From assembly GCA_963785745.1 (NCBI GenBank), contig CAWAWR010000014.1:134789-198788 (forward strand): 64,000 nucleotides of DNA, written 5' to 3'. Under the pieces are notes generated by a model. That model was not told the DNA's origin. It saw only the letters and a list, made by a program, of their open reading frames with translations, and searched no databases. Below, in pieces: positions 9,573 to 18,691 of this stretch. This DNA is from VAZQ01 sp963785745. GTDB taxonomy: Bacteria; Pseudomonadota; Alphaproteobacteria; Rhizobiales; Xanthobacteraceae. Position numbers and translations under genes: made by a program. How positions within the stretch are numbered: the stretch's first letter is position 1; the number at the start of each line of letters is the position of its first letter.

Positions 9573-10357
9573 AAATTCCTTTTGTCGAAGACCGGAACGA
9601 ATTGCTGCTGTGGGCGCTGAGCGGCGTGGCCGTCGTGTTCCTGCATGGGGCGGTCGCCGCCGCCATGATCAACTGGAACGAGGACGATGCGTCGGAGCCG
9701 ACGGCGGCGATGGTCGTCGACCTTTCGCCGTTCCCGACCGCACCGCCGGAAAGCGTGACCGATCTGCCGCCGGGACCCGAGCAGGTGGAGGCCGAAGCCT
9801 CGCCGCAGACACCGGTCACCGAGGTGAAGGAGCAGGTCGAGGAACAGCTCGAGACCGCGCAATCGCGGGAGCTGCAGCCCGAGCTTGCGCAGGCGGTCAA
9901 TCCGGAGGTCGCGCTCGACACCACGCCGCCCAAGCCGGAGAAGCAGGTCGAAATCCAGCAAGAGAACCAATTGCCGGCGCCAGAGACGACGGCGCCGCCG
10001 CAGATGCCGCAGTTCGCGCTCGCCGACATCGCCGCCGCGCAGGTTCAGGGCGCACCGACGGTCGATCGCTCCAACGCGATCCCGACATGGCGCAGCTCGA
10101 TCGCCGCGCTCTTGGAACGCAACAAGCGCTTTCCGGCCGACGCCGGAAACGATCGCGGCATTGCACAGGTCGCGTTCAGCATCGACCGCAAGGGACGCGT
10201 GATGTCGAGCCGGGTCGTGACGACCTCCGGCTCGCCGGCGCTTGACCGTGAAGCGTTGGAAATGATCAAGCGGTCGCAGCCGTTCCCGCCACCACCGCCC
10301 GCGCTGCAGGGCGCGGAAGTCAGCCTCACGGTGCCGGTGCGCTTCAACATGCGCTGA
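9569..10357 (+). CDS. tonB: TonB energy-transducing protein
   Basis: 262 residues: an N-terminal membrane anchor (LLLWALSGVAVVFLHGAVAAAMI), a long Pro/Glu-rich periplasmic spacer (residues ~50-150) and a C-terminal TonB domain (RKGRVMSSRVVTTSGSPALDREALEMIKRSQPFPPPP, written as consecutive family blocks, ending LTVPVRFNM). It transmits ExbBD energy to the outer-membrane receptors flanking this operon. It converges with the second receptor gene with only 17 bp between stops. Confidence 0.94.
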   Translation: MKIPFVEDRNELLLWALSGVAVVFLHGAVAAAMINWNEDDASEPTAAMVVDLSPFPTAPPESVTDLPPGPEQVEAEASPQTPVTEVKEQVEEQLETAQSRELQPELAQAVNPEVALDTTPPKPEKQVEIQQENQLPAPETTAPPQMPQFALADIAAAQVQGAPTVDRSNAIPTWRSSIAALLERNKRFPADAGNDRGIAQVAFSIDRKGRVMSSRVVTTSGSPALDREALEMIKRSQPFPPPPPALQGAEVSLTVPVRFNMR

Positions 10358-10374
10358 GCGTGCAAGCTCGTGCC

Positions 10375-12713
10375 TCAGAAATTGAATGTCGTGGATGCCA
10401 AGTAAGTTCGCGGAGCGCCGAGCGACACCGCGCTACTGACGGTGCGGTACGCCGTCCAATAGCCTTCGTTGAAGACGTTCTCGACGTTGGCGCGGAAAAC
10501 GATCGGCTTGCCGTTCCACGGTGACGTCATCGTATATCGGGCGCCGATGTCGACCCGGGTCCATGACGGCAGCTCCTGGGTGTTTGCGTCGTTGGCGTAT
10601 TGTTTGCTCGTATAGACGACGCGACCGGTCAAGGTCAGATCGCGGACAAATGGTGTGTCCCATTCCGCGCCGAAGTTGACATTGATCCTCGACACGCCAA
10701 CCGGTTCCTTGCCCTCGTAGTTGACGACGACTGCGCCACTGGAGAAGGTCTGCTTGACGATTTCTCCGTCAATAAGAGCGATGCCGCCGAGTACGCGGAG
10801 AGTTGGCACGAAACGTACCACTCAAGGCCGCGATTTCGCTGTTCGCCGGCAAGCCGCCGTGCCGGCAGCGTCACTCCGGGCACTGCAACGGCGATGATAT
10901 TTGGCATCGTGATGTCGAACGCGCTCACTGTTGTGGTGATGCGGCCCATGTCGATCTTGACGCCGACTTCCTTCTGCTTGGTTTGATAGGGCGGAATGAT
11001 CTCGCCGACGTTGGAGAAATTGCTGACTCCGACCACGACGTCTCCGGCCTTGAGCCCCTCGATATAGTTCGCATAGAGCGAGATATATTCGACCGGTCTG
11101 ATGACAACAGCGTAGGCCGGGCTCCAGATCGATCGGTCGACGGTCGAGTTTATGGCGGGTGTCAGAAAGTTTCGTGACTCGACGCCGGCACTTTGTCGTC
11201 GAGCGCCGACGATAACCTGCAGCCGATCTTTAAACATCGACATCACGTCGGCGACGCCCACGCTCGAGAGGTTCGTCCTGGTCTGCAGCGACTGAACGAC
11301 GGTGTTGAAATTTGCCGGGAAAGGAGGATCAACGGGGTTGTAGAGGTTTGAGAAGACCTGCGGGCCTCCTCTCGCAAAGGCGTCGTACTCCCGGTTGGTC
11401 GTCGAGTAGTTGACGGTCACCAGATGGTTGACGGGACCGATATCAAATGTAGTCCGCACACCGGCGTCGCTTGAGCGCGTGTCGTAGACGTCGCTTCCCT
11501 TGAACGGAGCTGCCTGCCAGTTTCCGAGCCCACCGGTGTTGGTTATACGGGGTGATGTAAACAGATAATCGATCTCGCTCTTGTGATATCCGACGGCGCC
11601 GTAAACGGTCACCGAATCCGTCACGTCGACCTCGCCGCGGGTCATTGCGAAAGTGTCTTTCGGCTTCCACGTCGTCCAGGACGGCATGTAGTTGGTCCCT
11701 GGCCTCGGCACCGGCGGAACGGGGATCGTGGCAGCAAAGGGCGGACTGTTGTTAAACGTCAAAAACCGCAGTGGTGGCGAAAGATCGCTAGCCTGATAGC
11801 CGAGATCGGTGGAGAAGCGCGCAGTCTCGCCGCGATAGTCGAAATTGAGTACGGCATTGCCGAACTTTTCGTTCTGCCGGTCGTAGGCGGTGTTGCCGTC
11901 CCGGTAACCGCCGTTGAAGCGCACGCCGTACTCTTTGCGCTCGCCGTAGCGCCGGCTCACATCGACGTTCGCTCCGAAGGTTGACTTCGAGGCATAGGTG
12001 GCAGTGAGCTGGGTGATGTCGAAGTCGGGGGCGGTTTTCGTGACCAGGTTCACGTTCCCGCCGACGGCACCTGCGGGCGGCATGCCATTGAGCAGCGCGC
12101 CCGGACCTTTCAGCACTTCAACCCGCTCAACGAAATTGGCGCTCGTCGAATAAAACGGTGCGATGCCGTAGAGACCGTTCAATCCATAGTCGCCGCTGTC
12201 GTAATAGAAGCCGCGGATGTAGAGTCCATCCACGCCGTTGCCGTGCGGGGTCTTAACCCGCACCGAGGGATCGTTCAGCATCACGTCGCCGATGGTGCGC
12301 GCCTGCTGGTCTTGGATCAGCTTCGCCGTGTAGCTCGTCAGGTTGAACGGCGTGTTCATGACACTGCGGTTGCCGAGCAATCCAAGCCCGCCGCCGGTCG
12401 CGACCTGTCCGCCAGCATAAGGCGGCGGCGGCGCGCCCAGCACCCCGGTCGAAGGCGTCAGGTATGGAACGGGTTCGGCTTGCCGCGGCGGCGCTTCGAC
12501 GCGCTGGACCGGCGCTTTCTTCTTTGCGCCTTGCTGAGGCTTGGGTCGTGCGGGTTGGCGTTTCGGCGGATCGACGGCGACGGTGGGCAGCGAGACTGCC
12601 TCGGCGTACACGTCATTCGCCGCGTCGATCGAGAGTGCGAGACAACTCACCGTGCTGCAAAGAACCGTCCAGTGGAGTTTCTTCTTAAACGTTAATGCAT
12701 TCATCGCGTTCAA
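10375..12713 (-). pseudogene. TonB-dependent siderophore receptor (ferrioxamine/ferrichrome-like), one frameshift
   Basis: About 780 codons. It has a signal peptide, a Pro/Lys-rich linker with a TonB-box-like LPTVAVDPP, a plug domain (FNLTSYTAKLIQDQQA, VDGLYIRGFYYDSGDYG, VERVEVLKGPGALLNG) and a full barrel ending YLASTTFNF. The only break is near 10.81 kb: after RNRGLEWYV the frame moves to FVPTLRVLGGIALIDGE, where an intact receptor would read through. Its linker resembles that of the first receptor, as in Bradyrhizobium-type receptors. Substrate assignment is tentative. It probably works with the adjacent exbBD-tonB. Confidence 0.87.
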
Positions 12714-12823
12714 ACCCCCAACACCCGCTACTCCTTTATGTTCGATCAGGCGCGAACGGTGTTAGAAGCTCTCAAAACTCGGTCGTATCTTTCTGCCTGT
12801 GGCATTTAGGCCCTCTATTCGAA

Positions 12824-12838
12824 CTGGAAGACTTCCAG
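12824..12838. promoter_or_regulatory. Perfect 15-bp dyad between the second receptor and the Bug-type gene
   Basis: CTGGAAG-A-CTTCCAG is a perfect inverted repeat in the 210-bp divergent intergenic region. It is a plausible operator for either gene. It is not the same sequence as the leader dyads at 4.1 and 8.1 kb. The regulator is unknown. Confidence 0.35.
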
Positions 12839-12922
12839 AAAAGCCCTACGACTAAAGTCGATCTGCGCTAGAGTGTGCATGACTGCGCCGGACCAAACAG
12901 GCGCGGCACGAGGGAGAAACGA

Positions 12923-13897
12923 ATGATGCGAAGCCGTCATGTGCTTTCTGCGGGCGTTGTCGTTGCAGCCGCTGCCATCGCTGTGGCGCAGGCTTTCGCG
13001 CAGAGCTTTCCCACCAAGCCGATCGAGCTGGTGGTTCCGTTCGTCGCCGGCGGCACGACCGACAACATCGCGCGCTTGATGGCGCAGCGGTTCACCGAAA
13101 GCTGGTCGCAGACGGTGATCGTCAACAACCGCCCGGGCGCCGGCAGCGCGATCGGCACGTCGGCGGTGGCGAAGTCCGCGCCGGACGGCCATACGCTGCT
13201 CGTCACCACATTCGCTTTTGCCGCGGCCCCCGCGCTGCAGAAGGTGTCGTTCGATCCGATCAGGGATTTTGCGCCGATCACCGAGCTCGCTTCGCTGCCG
13301 ATGATGCTCCTGGTGCATCCGTCGGTGCCGGCCAAGAACCTCGCTGAGTTCATCGCGCTTGCGAAGTCGAGCCCGGCCGGCCTCGACTACGCGTCGTCGG
13401 GCCCCGGCACGTCGACGCATCTTGCTGCGGAGATGTTCAACACCATGGCCGGCGTTCGTCTGGTGCACGTCCCTTACAAGGGCAATGCCGAAGTGTTCAA
13501 TGCGCTGCTCGGCGGTCATATCAAGGTGCATTTCAGTCTGGTGCCGAGCGGCATCGCGCATGTGCGCGCAGGGAAGCTGCGGGTGCTCGCAGTCACCACC
13601 GAACAGCGCTTGCCGTATCTGCCGGATGTGCCGACCATCGCCGAGTCCGGTTTCCCGAGCTATGAGATCAGCTCGTGGCAGGGCGTGTTTGCGCCCGCCG
13701 CAACGCGTCCGGAGGTCGTCACCAAGATCAATAGCGAGCTGATCGAGCTGCTCAAGACGCCGGCGATGCGCGAGCGCATGGCGCGGGAAGGCGCCGATCC
13801 GGTCGGCAGCACGCCGCAGCAATTTTCCCAACGCGTCGCGAGCGAAGTCGACAAATGGGCGAAGGTCGCCAAGGCCGCCGGCCTCGCGACGAACTGA
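12923..13897 (+). CDS. Bug/TctC-type tripartite tricarboxylate transporter substrate-binding protein
   Basis: A periplasmic solute-binding protein of 324 residues with a Sec signal peptide (to about AFAQ). The family opening is FPTKPIELVVPFVAGGTTD, followed by GAGSAIGTSAVAKS, YASSGPGTSTHLAAEMF and VPYKGNAEVFNALLGGHI. Such proteins bind carboxylates or other small organic acids for TctAB-type permeases, but no tctA or tctB is nearby, which is usual for Bug orphans. The start at 12923 is chosen because a GAGGGAGAA ribosome site lies just upstream. It converges with the acyl-CoA dehydrogenase gene. Confidence 0.92.
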   Translation: MMRSRHVLSAGVVVAAAAIAVAQAFAQSFPTKPIELVVPFVAGGTTDNIARLMAQRFTESWSQTVIVNNRPGAGSAIGTSAVAKSAPDGHTLLVTTFAFAAAPALQKVSFDPIRDFAPITELASLPMMLLVHPSVPAKNLAEFIALAKSSPAGLDYASSGPGTSTHLAAEMFNTMAGVRLVHVPYKGNAEVFNALLGGHIKVHFSLVPSGIAHVRAGKLRVLAVTTEQRLPYLPDVPTIAESGFPSYEISSWQGVFAPAATRPEVVTKINSELIELLKTPAMRERMAREGADPVGSTPQQFSQRVASEVDKWAKVAKAAGLATN

Positions 13898-13907
13898 CAT
13901 CGCATCA

Positions 13908-15086
13908 TCAGAAATCCGACAGTCCTAAAATTCCGTCGGTCAGGTCGGCGCTCGCCATCAGGCGCTTGCCGATCAGATCGCGCAATGTTTCCGACGTCCC
14001 GCCGCCGAGGCTGCCATAGCGCGCGCCGCGATAGAGCCGCGACACCAGGTACTCGTCGGTGAACCCATAGCCGCCGAAAATCTGGATCGCCTGGCCGGTG
14101 ACGCGCACGGACATTTCGTTGCAGAAGACCTTGGCCTGCGCCGCGAGCAGCGGATCGGGAAACGGATCGGCGGTCGCGCAGGCGCGATAGAGTAGGCCGC
14201 GTCCGGCTTCGATCTCGTTGAACATGTCCGCGAGCTTCCAGCGCATGCCCTGGAATTCGCCGATCGGCTTTCCGAAGGCTGCACGCTCGCGCGCATAGCG
14301 CAGCGCCTCGTCGAAGGCGCCTTCGGCGAGGCCGAGCGAGATGCTGGGATTGAGGCAGCGTTGGGTGTTGAACGCCGAGAGCAATTTCTTGAGGCCGCCT
14401 TCGGCGAGCAGCAGGTTCTCTGCCGGCAGCTCGCAATCCTCGAACCGCACCTCGTGCAGATATTCGCCGCCCATGGTGTGGAATTTGCCGGACAGCACGA
14501 GGCCGGGCGTGCCTTTCTCGACCAGCACGCAGCCGATGCCGTTGCCGCCGGGCGTGCCGTTGATGCGCGTGAAGACGACGAAAGCGCCGGCCTCTTCGGC
14601 GCGGCTGCACAATGTCTTCACGCCTTTGAGCCGCAGCGTCGCGCCGCGCACCTCGGTATTGGTCGTGTAGCTCGCAACGTCGGTGCCGGCATGCGGCTCG
14701 GTCATGCAGATCGCGAGGATGCACTCGCCCTTGCAGACCGCCGGAAGCAGGCGCTGCTTCACCGGCTCGGGCGCATAGGTCGCGATGATGCGGGTCTGCA
14801 CGCCGACCTCGCCGAGCACGGCCATCGCCGTCACGTAGCAGCCCTTGGCGATCTCCTCGAGCACCAGCGCGGTGTCGAACACCGCGAATTCGGAGCCGCC
14901 ATAGGCCTGCGGCACCGCCATGCCGAGCACGCCAATATCAGCCAAACGTCGGATGTTTTCCCACGGAAACGCGCCGTTCATGTAGTCGAGCCCGCGCAGC
15001 TTGAACTCGCCCTGGGTGAGCTCGCGCACGGTGCCGACGATCTGCTTCTGTTCGTCGGTCAGCTTGAAACGAAAAGGTTCGGTCAT
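13908..15086 (-). CDS. Acyl-CoA dehydrogenase
   Basis: 392 residues of the FAD-dependent acyl-CoA dehydrogenase family: the N-terminal helical domain, middle domain motif CMTEPHAGTDVASY, and C-terminal domain RERAAFGKPIGEFQGMRWKLADM and IQIFGGYGFTDEY. In many members the catalytic Glu is in a YEGTSE segment near the C-terminus; here it reads LGGGTSETLRD, so the base, if present, must come from another position as in isovaleryl/long-chain types. It is last in a minus-strand group with two acyl-CoA ligase subunits. The substrate is unknown, but a ligase that makes the CoA thioester followed by a dehydrogenase is a coherent pathway. Confidence 0.9.
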   Translation of the reverse strand: MTEPFRFKLTDEQKQIVGTVRELTQGEFKLRGLDYMNGAFPWENIRRLADIGVLGMAVPQAYGGSEFAVFDTALVLEEIAKGCYVTAMAVLGEVGVQTRIIATYAPEPVKQRLLPAVCKGECILAICMTEPHAGTDVASYTTNTEVRGATLRLKGVKTLCSRAEEAGAFVVFTRINGTPGGNGIGCVLVEKGTPGLVLSGKFHTMGGEYLHEVRFEDCELPAENLLLAEGGLKKLLSAFNTQRCLNPSISLGLAEGAFDEALRYARERAAFGKPIGEFQGMRWKLADMFNEIEAGRGLLYRACATADPFPDPLLAAQAKVFCNEMSVRVTGQAIQIFGGYGFTDEYLVSRLYRGARYGSLGGGTSETLRDLIGKRLMASADLTDGILGLSDF

Positions 15087-15114
15087 CGGTGTGCTCGTGT
15101 TTTCCGACTACGGA

Positions 15115-16008
15115 CTATGCTGCTGCGGGCGCCAGCAGTCGCGCGGCATCCTCGACGATATCACGCATGGTCGCGTGGACGCGCACGCCGGCGCGGCCGA
15201 GCGCTGCGATCTTCGACGCAGCGGTGCCGCGGGTGCCGTGGATCAGTGCGCCGGCATGGCCCATGGTCACGCCCTCGGGCGCGGTGGTGCCGGCGAGGAG
15301 CGCAAACACCGGCTTGGAAAAGCGCGCGCGGATCAGCGCCTCGGCGAGTTCCTCTTCCTCGGTGCCGCCGATCTCGCCGATCACCAGCACCGCTTGCGTT
15401 TCGGCGTGCGACTGGAACAGCGGAACCAGATCGGCGAAGCGTGCGCCCTTGACCGGATCGCCGCCACTGCCGATCCACAGGGATTGCCCGACGCCGCGCT
15501 GGGCGAGGCGGTAGCAGACTTCGTACGACAGCGTCCCGCTCTTCGACATCACGCCGAGCGGTCCCGGCGTCAGCGCCGCATCGGGCAGAAAGCCGATCTT
15601 CATGCGGCCGGGCACGGCGATGCCCGGCGTCGAGGGGCCGATCAGAACGGCGCCGCGCTCGTGCACCATCCGCACCAGCTTGAGCGCATCGTGCACCGGC
15701 ACGCCCTCGGTGATGCACACGAGAAGCTCGACGCCGCCCGCGAGCGCATCTTCCACCGCCGGCAAGACATTGAGCGGTGGCACCATCAGCAGGCTGGCGC
15801 GCGCTTTGGTCGCCGCGACCGCTTCGCGGCACGACGCAAACACCGGGATGCCGGCGATGGGCTCGCGCGACGCTGTGGCCGAGGCGACAACGCCGCCCAC
15901 AACGCGCGTGCCGTAGCGCTGCATCAGTTGCGCATGGGTGCGGCCGGCACGGCCGGTGATGCCCTGGATGATGACGGGCACGGACGGATCGAACAGCGAG
16001 CTATCCAC
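15115..16008 (-). CDS. Acyl-CoA ligase (ADP-forming) alpha subunit, SucD-like
   Basis: 297 residues, close to SucD length. The CoA-binding Rossmann start (VIIQGITGRAGRTHAQ) and the phospho-His motif (EGVTMGHAGALI) are present, as are GVMSKSGTLSYEV and GIGGDP-like IGSGGDPVKG. It pairs with the overlapping beta subunit. Since the main TCA-cycle sucCD is normally elsewhere beside mdh and sucAB, this pair is more likely dedicated to another acid (malate, itaconate or similar). That is inference from context. Confidence 0.88.
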   Translation of the reverse strand: MDSSLFDPSVPVIIQGITGRAGRTHAQLMQRYGTRVVGGVVASATASREPIAGIPVFASCREAVAATKARASLLMVPPLNVLPAVEDALAGGVELLVCITEGVPVHDALKLVRMVHERGAVLIGPSTPGIAVPGRMKIGFLPDAALTPGPLGVMSKSGTLSYEVCYRLAQRGVGQSLWIGSGGDPVKGARFADLVPLFQSHAETQAVLVIGEIGGTEEEELAEALIRARFSKPVFALLAGTTAPEGVTMGHAGALIHGTRGTAASKIAALGRAGVRVHATMRDIVEDAARLLAPAAA

Positions 16009-17161
16009 GGCTGCCGCCTTTGGCGTCGAGTGTCGCCAGGGTGAGGGCGAGGGCGCGGTCGAGATCGGGCTCGAGCGTCACGGCGAGGGCGGACGCGGCG
16101 AGGATCTGCCGCGCCTCGTCGAGATTGCGGCCGATCAGCCGTGCGACGATCGGGACGCGCAGCTCCGGCACCGCGGCCGACGCCTGCACCAGGAGGCGAG
16201 CGAATTCGGCCAAGTCCGTGATGCCGGCGAAGATATTCACCAGCACGACGCGCACGCTCGGCCGCGATGCAATCCATTGCATCACGGCGATGAGGCGGGC
16301 CGGATCGCCACGGAACTGGCCGGAACGGATGTCGCAGAAATTCAGCGGCCGGCGGCCTTGCGCCTTCAGCTCGTCGATGAGTTGCATGCTCAAGCCTGCG
16401 CCGGTGGTGATGAGCCCGATCTCGCCTTGCGGGTCGACCTCGACATAGTCGAAGCCATGCACGAGCTTGCGCGCGCTCTCGGGATAGATGCCGGGATGCT
16501 TTTCGAGTAGCGCGGCAATCACCGGCTGGCGCAAGATCGCGTTGTCGTCGATCACGAGCTTGACGTCGCCGGCGATCCAGCTTCCGTCGCGCAGGATGAA
16601 CAGCGGATTGACCTCGAGCAGCGTCGCTTCGTGCCTGAGGAAAACGTCAGCGAGGCGCGGCACGGCATTGCTGAGAGCGTCGCGAAGCGGCGAGGGCAGT
16701 CCGGCGCACAGCTTCGCCGCCGCGTCGGCCAAATTCTCCGGCTCCGCCAATGCGGTTAGCGCCCCGTTTTCATGCGTGGCGTGAGCCTCGACATCGACGC
16801 CGCCTGCGGCGGAGACGAGCAGCCGGATGCGTGCGGTTTCGCCGTCGACCGACAGGCTCACATAGGCTTCGTGCACGAAGTCGACACGCTGTTCGATGCG
16901 AAAGCCATGGATCGGCTTGCCGTTCAGCAGCACGCTGTCGAGCTTCGCGACGATCCGCGCGACATCGTCGCGCGACGCGGCGCTTTCGACGCCGCCAGCC
17001 TTGCCGCGGCCGCCGGATGCGACCTGCGCCTTGACCATCACAGGACCGTCGGGCGGCGAGCAGGTGAGCACGTCGCCGCCAGCCGGCACGAACACGCCGG
17101 CCGGAACGGGAATTCCGTGCGACGCCAACAGCTCCTTGCCGTGGTGCTCTATCAGGAACAC
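16001..17161 (-). CDS. Acyl-CoA ligase (ADP-forming) beta subunit, SucC-like
   Basis: 386 residues with an ATP-grasp fold. Visible are the N-terminal HHGKELLASHGIPVP, VKAQVASGGRGKAGGV, the metal-binding EVNPL, and C-terminal VNIFAGITD. The nucleotide loop normally rich in Gly/Asn reads RRPLNFCDIRSG, so it is a divergent paralogue rather than the TCA-cycle enzyme. It overlaps the alpha gene by 8 nt. Just upstream is the stub of a TPP-enzyme gene, which may once have headed the operon. Confidence 0.87.
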   Translation of the reverse strand: MFLIEHHGKELLASHGIPVPAGVFVPAGGDVLTCSPPDGPVMVKAQVASGGRGKAGGVESAASRDDVARIVAKLDSVLLNGKPIHGFRIEQRVDFVHEAYVSLSVDGETARIRLLVSAAGGVDVEAHATHENGALTALAEPENLADAAAKLCAGLPSPLRDALSNAVPRLADVFLRHEATLLEVNPLFILRDGSWIAGDVKLVIDDNAILRQPVIAALLEKHPGIYPESARKLVHGFDYVEVDPQGEIGLITTGAGLSMQLIDELKAQGRRPLNFCDIRSGQFRGDPARLIAVMQWIASRPSVRVVLVNIFAGITDLAEFARLLVQASAAVPELRVPIVARLIGRNLDEARQILAASALAVTLEPDLDRALALTLATLDAKGGSRG

Positions 17162-17171
17162 GGGGCGCGGC

Positions 17172-17254
17172 CTAGATCACGCCGTGGCCCTTGAGCTTGA
17201 CCCGGCGCTGGCGAAGGTCTGCGCGAGCATCTCGTAGATCGGCAGGTTGCTCAT
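17172..17254 (-). pseudogene. Stub of a TPP-dependent (acetolactate-synthase-like) enzyme gene
   Basis: A start codon at 17254 with a good ribosome site (GAAGGA) begins MSNLPIYEMLAQTFA, the opening typical of thiamine-diphosphate enzymes of the acetolactate/sulfoacetaldehyde group. The reading frame then ends within 10 codons. In the next frame the sequence reads VKLKGHGVI and stops at 17172, like the end of a long protein. The simplest reading is a large internal deletion joining both ends. The start region and promoter still serve the SucCD-like operon. Confidence 0.5.
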
Positions 17255-17399
17255 TTCAGTCCTTCTTTTCTCTTCGTTCGCTTCGGATGTTCGGGAGCGG
17301 ATCGGGGCGGGGCGACGGCGGGCCGCTATTATAGCGTGCAGAGAAGGCGGAGCGACCGGCCTTTTCATCATGGGCGCATGCGTTATTGCGCTCGCGAGG

Positions 17400-17770
17400 C
17401 ATTGTTCCTCCGAGGTTTGTCTGCTCCCCATCACACCAGGTGAGGGGGCGGAGCGCCGACAGGCGCTCGGGTGCTTGCGAGGCACCCTTCGCGGGCCGAT
17501 GCCGCCGGCCCGCAGGCGCTTCCGCGAGGCGCCTCGCGTCCCTTGCGATCAGGACGCTCGCCTCTCGGCGCTCCACCGCGGGATTTATGTCTCCGGTCCC
17601 GCGCGGGATGAAGCCGTCGGGCTTCATCGCCTGCGAGCTTCTCGCGTCCGCTCGTAGTGGCGGAGGGCGGGTTTCCGGAGCCTCCCGGGTGCCTGCTTGC
17701 ATGGGCAAGCGCGCGGGACGCCGCATCCCGTTCTGCCTTCGCAATGCCTCGCGACAGCACCCTCGGCGAA
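17400..17770. repeat. Intergenic region with palindromic, probably dispersed repeat element
   Basis: The 668-bp gap from 17255 to 17922 has no convincing gene. It contains several perfect inverted repeats: CGCGAGGC/GCCTCGCG (17523-17538), GATGAAGCC/GGCTTCATC (17607-17628, 4-nt loop) and GCTTGC/GCAAGC (17695-17710, 4-nt loop). All six frames are long and open only because of high GC. The layout is like the structured intergenic elements found in many copies in Bradyrhizobium-group genomes. Copy number cannot be judged here. Confidence 0.5.
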
Positions 17771-17922
17771 CGGGACGACAACGAACATAGGCAGGGAAAG
17801 ACAAACGAAAAGCAAAATCGTCCGGTTGTGCCCGCTATGAACGAAATGCGGTGGACCACGGTTGATAGGGTTCAATGGAACCAACGTCGGTATCCTTCGT
17901 TTGCCAGTCGAAGAGGGATGCC

Positions 17923-18108
17923 ATGACCTTGTTGAGATGGGCGATCATCGCGCTGGTGCTGTCGATCGTCGCCGGCCTGTTCGGCTTCACCAATCTGTCG
18001 GCGGCGAGCGCCGAAGCGGCGAAGATATTCTTCTACATCTTCGTCGCGCTGTTCGTGCTGCTGCTGGTGCTCGGCCTGACCGCCTTCAGGTCGGCGAGGG
18101 GGCCATGA
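17923..18108 (+). CDS. DUF1328 small membrane protein (YtjA-like)
   Basis: 61 residues with two membrane helices. It follows the DUF1328 pattern: MTLLRWAIIALVLSIVAGLFGFT, a short Ala/Ser turn (LSAASAEAAKI), and FFYIFVALFVLLLVLGL. ATG at 17923 is the family start; an upstream ATG adds an unrelated tail. The family is widespread in Proteobacteria, often stress-induced, of unknown function. Confidence 0.85.
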   Translation: MTLLRWAIIALVLSIVAGLFGFTNLSAASAEAAKIFFYIFVALFVLLLVLGLTAFRSARGP

Positions 18109-18190
18109 CGGCGATTTCTTAGGGCGTGTACTTATAAAATTCGGCGGCCGCTCTTCCGCGAAAAGCGGACATTCTTATGGGGCGTCCTGC

Positions 18191-18218
18191 ATGTCCGCTT
18201 TGGGCCACAAGCGGACAT
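18191..18218. repeat. Inverted repeat ATGTCCGCTT/AAGCGGACAT
   Basis: A perfect 10-bp inverted repeat with an 8-nt loop. One arm recurs nearby at about 18163-18173, 18649-18659 and 19352-19361, always in or beside non-coding sequence. This looks like a small dispersed palindromic element. Confidence 0.55.
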
Positions 18219-18327
18219 GCGAAAGTGGCGGGATTGCTGTCCGACCAGAATTTAGGCAGCGGGCTTGCGCACCCTCCATCGCCAATGGCTTAGACAAGGC
18301 TCGGTATGAATTTGCCTTGGATCTGCC

Positions 18328-18513
18328 CTAGGACGTGGAAACGGTGTTCCCGACTTGCGATGAGACTTGTCCGGGATCATCAGCGTCTCGTGCCCGGACG
18401 GCCATTTCTTCGGCGCGTTTCATCAGGCGCTCAGCTAGGTCATGATTGTTTGCTGACATCGACAATCTGAAAAGCAGGTTTGCTTGCTCGCGGTAATAGT
18501 TTGAACTCGGCAT
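18328..18513 (-). CDS. Small helical protein of unknown function
   Basis: 61 residues from ATG at 18513 (MPSSNYYREQANLLFRLS). It is predicted to be all-helical with an AERLMKRAEEMAVRARD segment. Short proteins with a YYREQA-type start and a charged helical tail are common orphans in Bradyrhizobium-like genomes. An upstream in-frame ATG at 18522 is possible. No function can be assigned. Confidence 0.55.
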   Translation of the reverse strand: MPSSNYYREQANLLFRLSMSANNHDLAERLMKRAEEMAVRARDADDPGQVSSQVGNTVSTS

Positions 18514-18691
18514 GATACGCATCCCACTACAAACCATACCCGATGACCAGTCTCGCCCCGAATTTGAAACTGACGGGGTCGGAATTAGACCGGATTGAGG
18601 GGGTTTATAGGCACTTTGCCAAGATTTAGGCGATGATGGCCGATGGGAATGTCCGCTTCGGGCCATAACCATACTCACGCACCGCGGACGC

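Noticed and set aside
12760..12790. GTTAGAAGCTCTCAAAAC considered as an iron-control-element-like operator of the second receptor
   Set aside because: The two arms match at only about half of positions, too weak to claim.
17256..17804. Long open frames on both strands in the 17.3-17.9 kb gap
   Set aside because: They are open in several frames at once because of high GC, have no family motifs, and lie over palindromic repeats.
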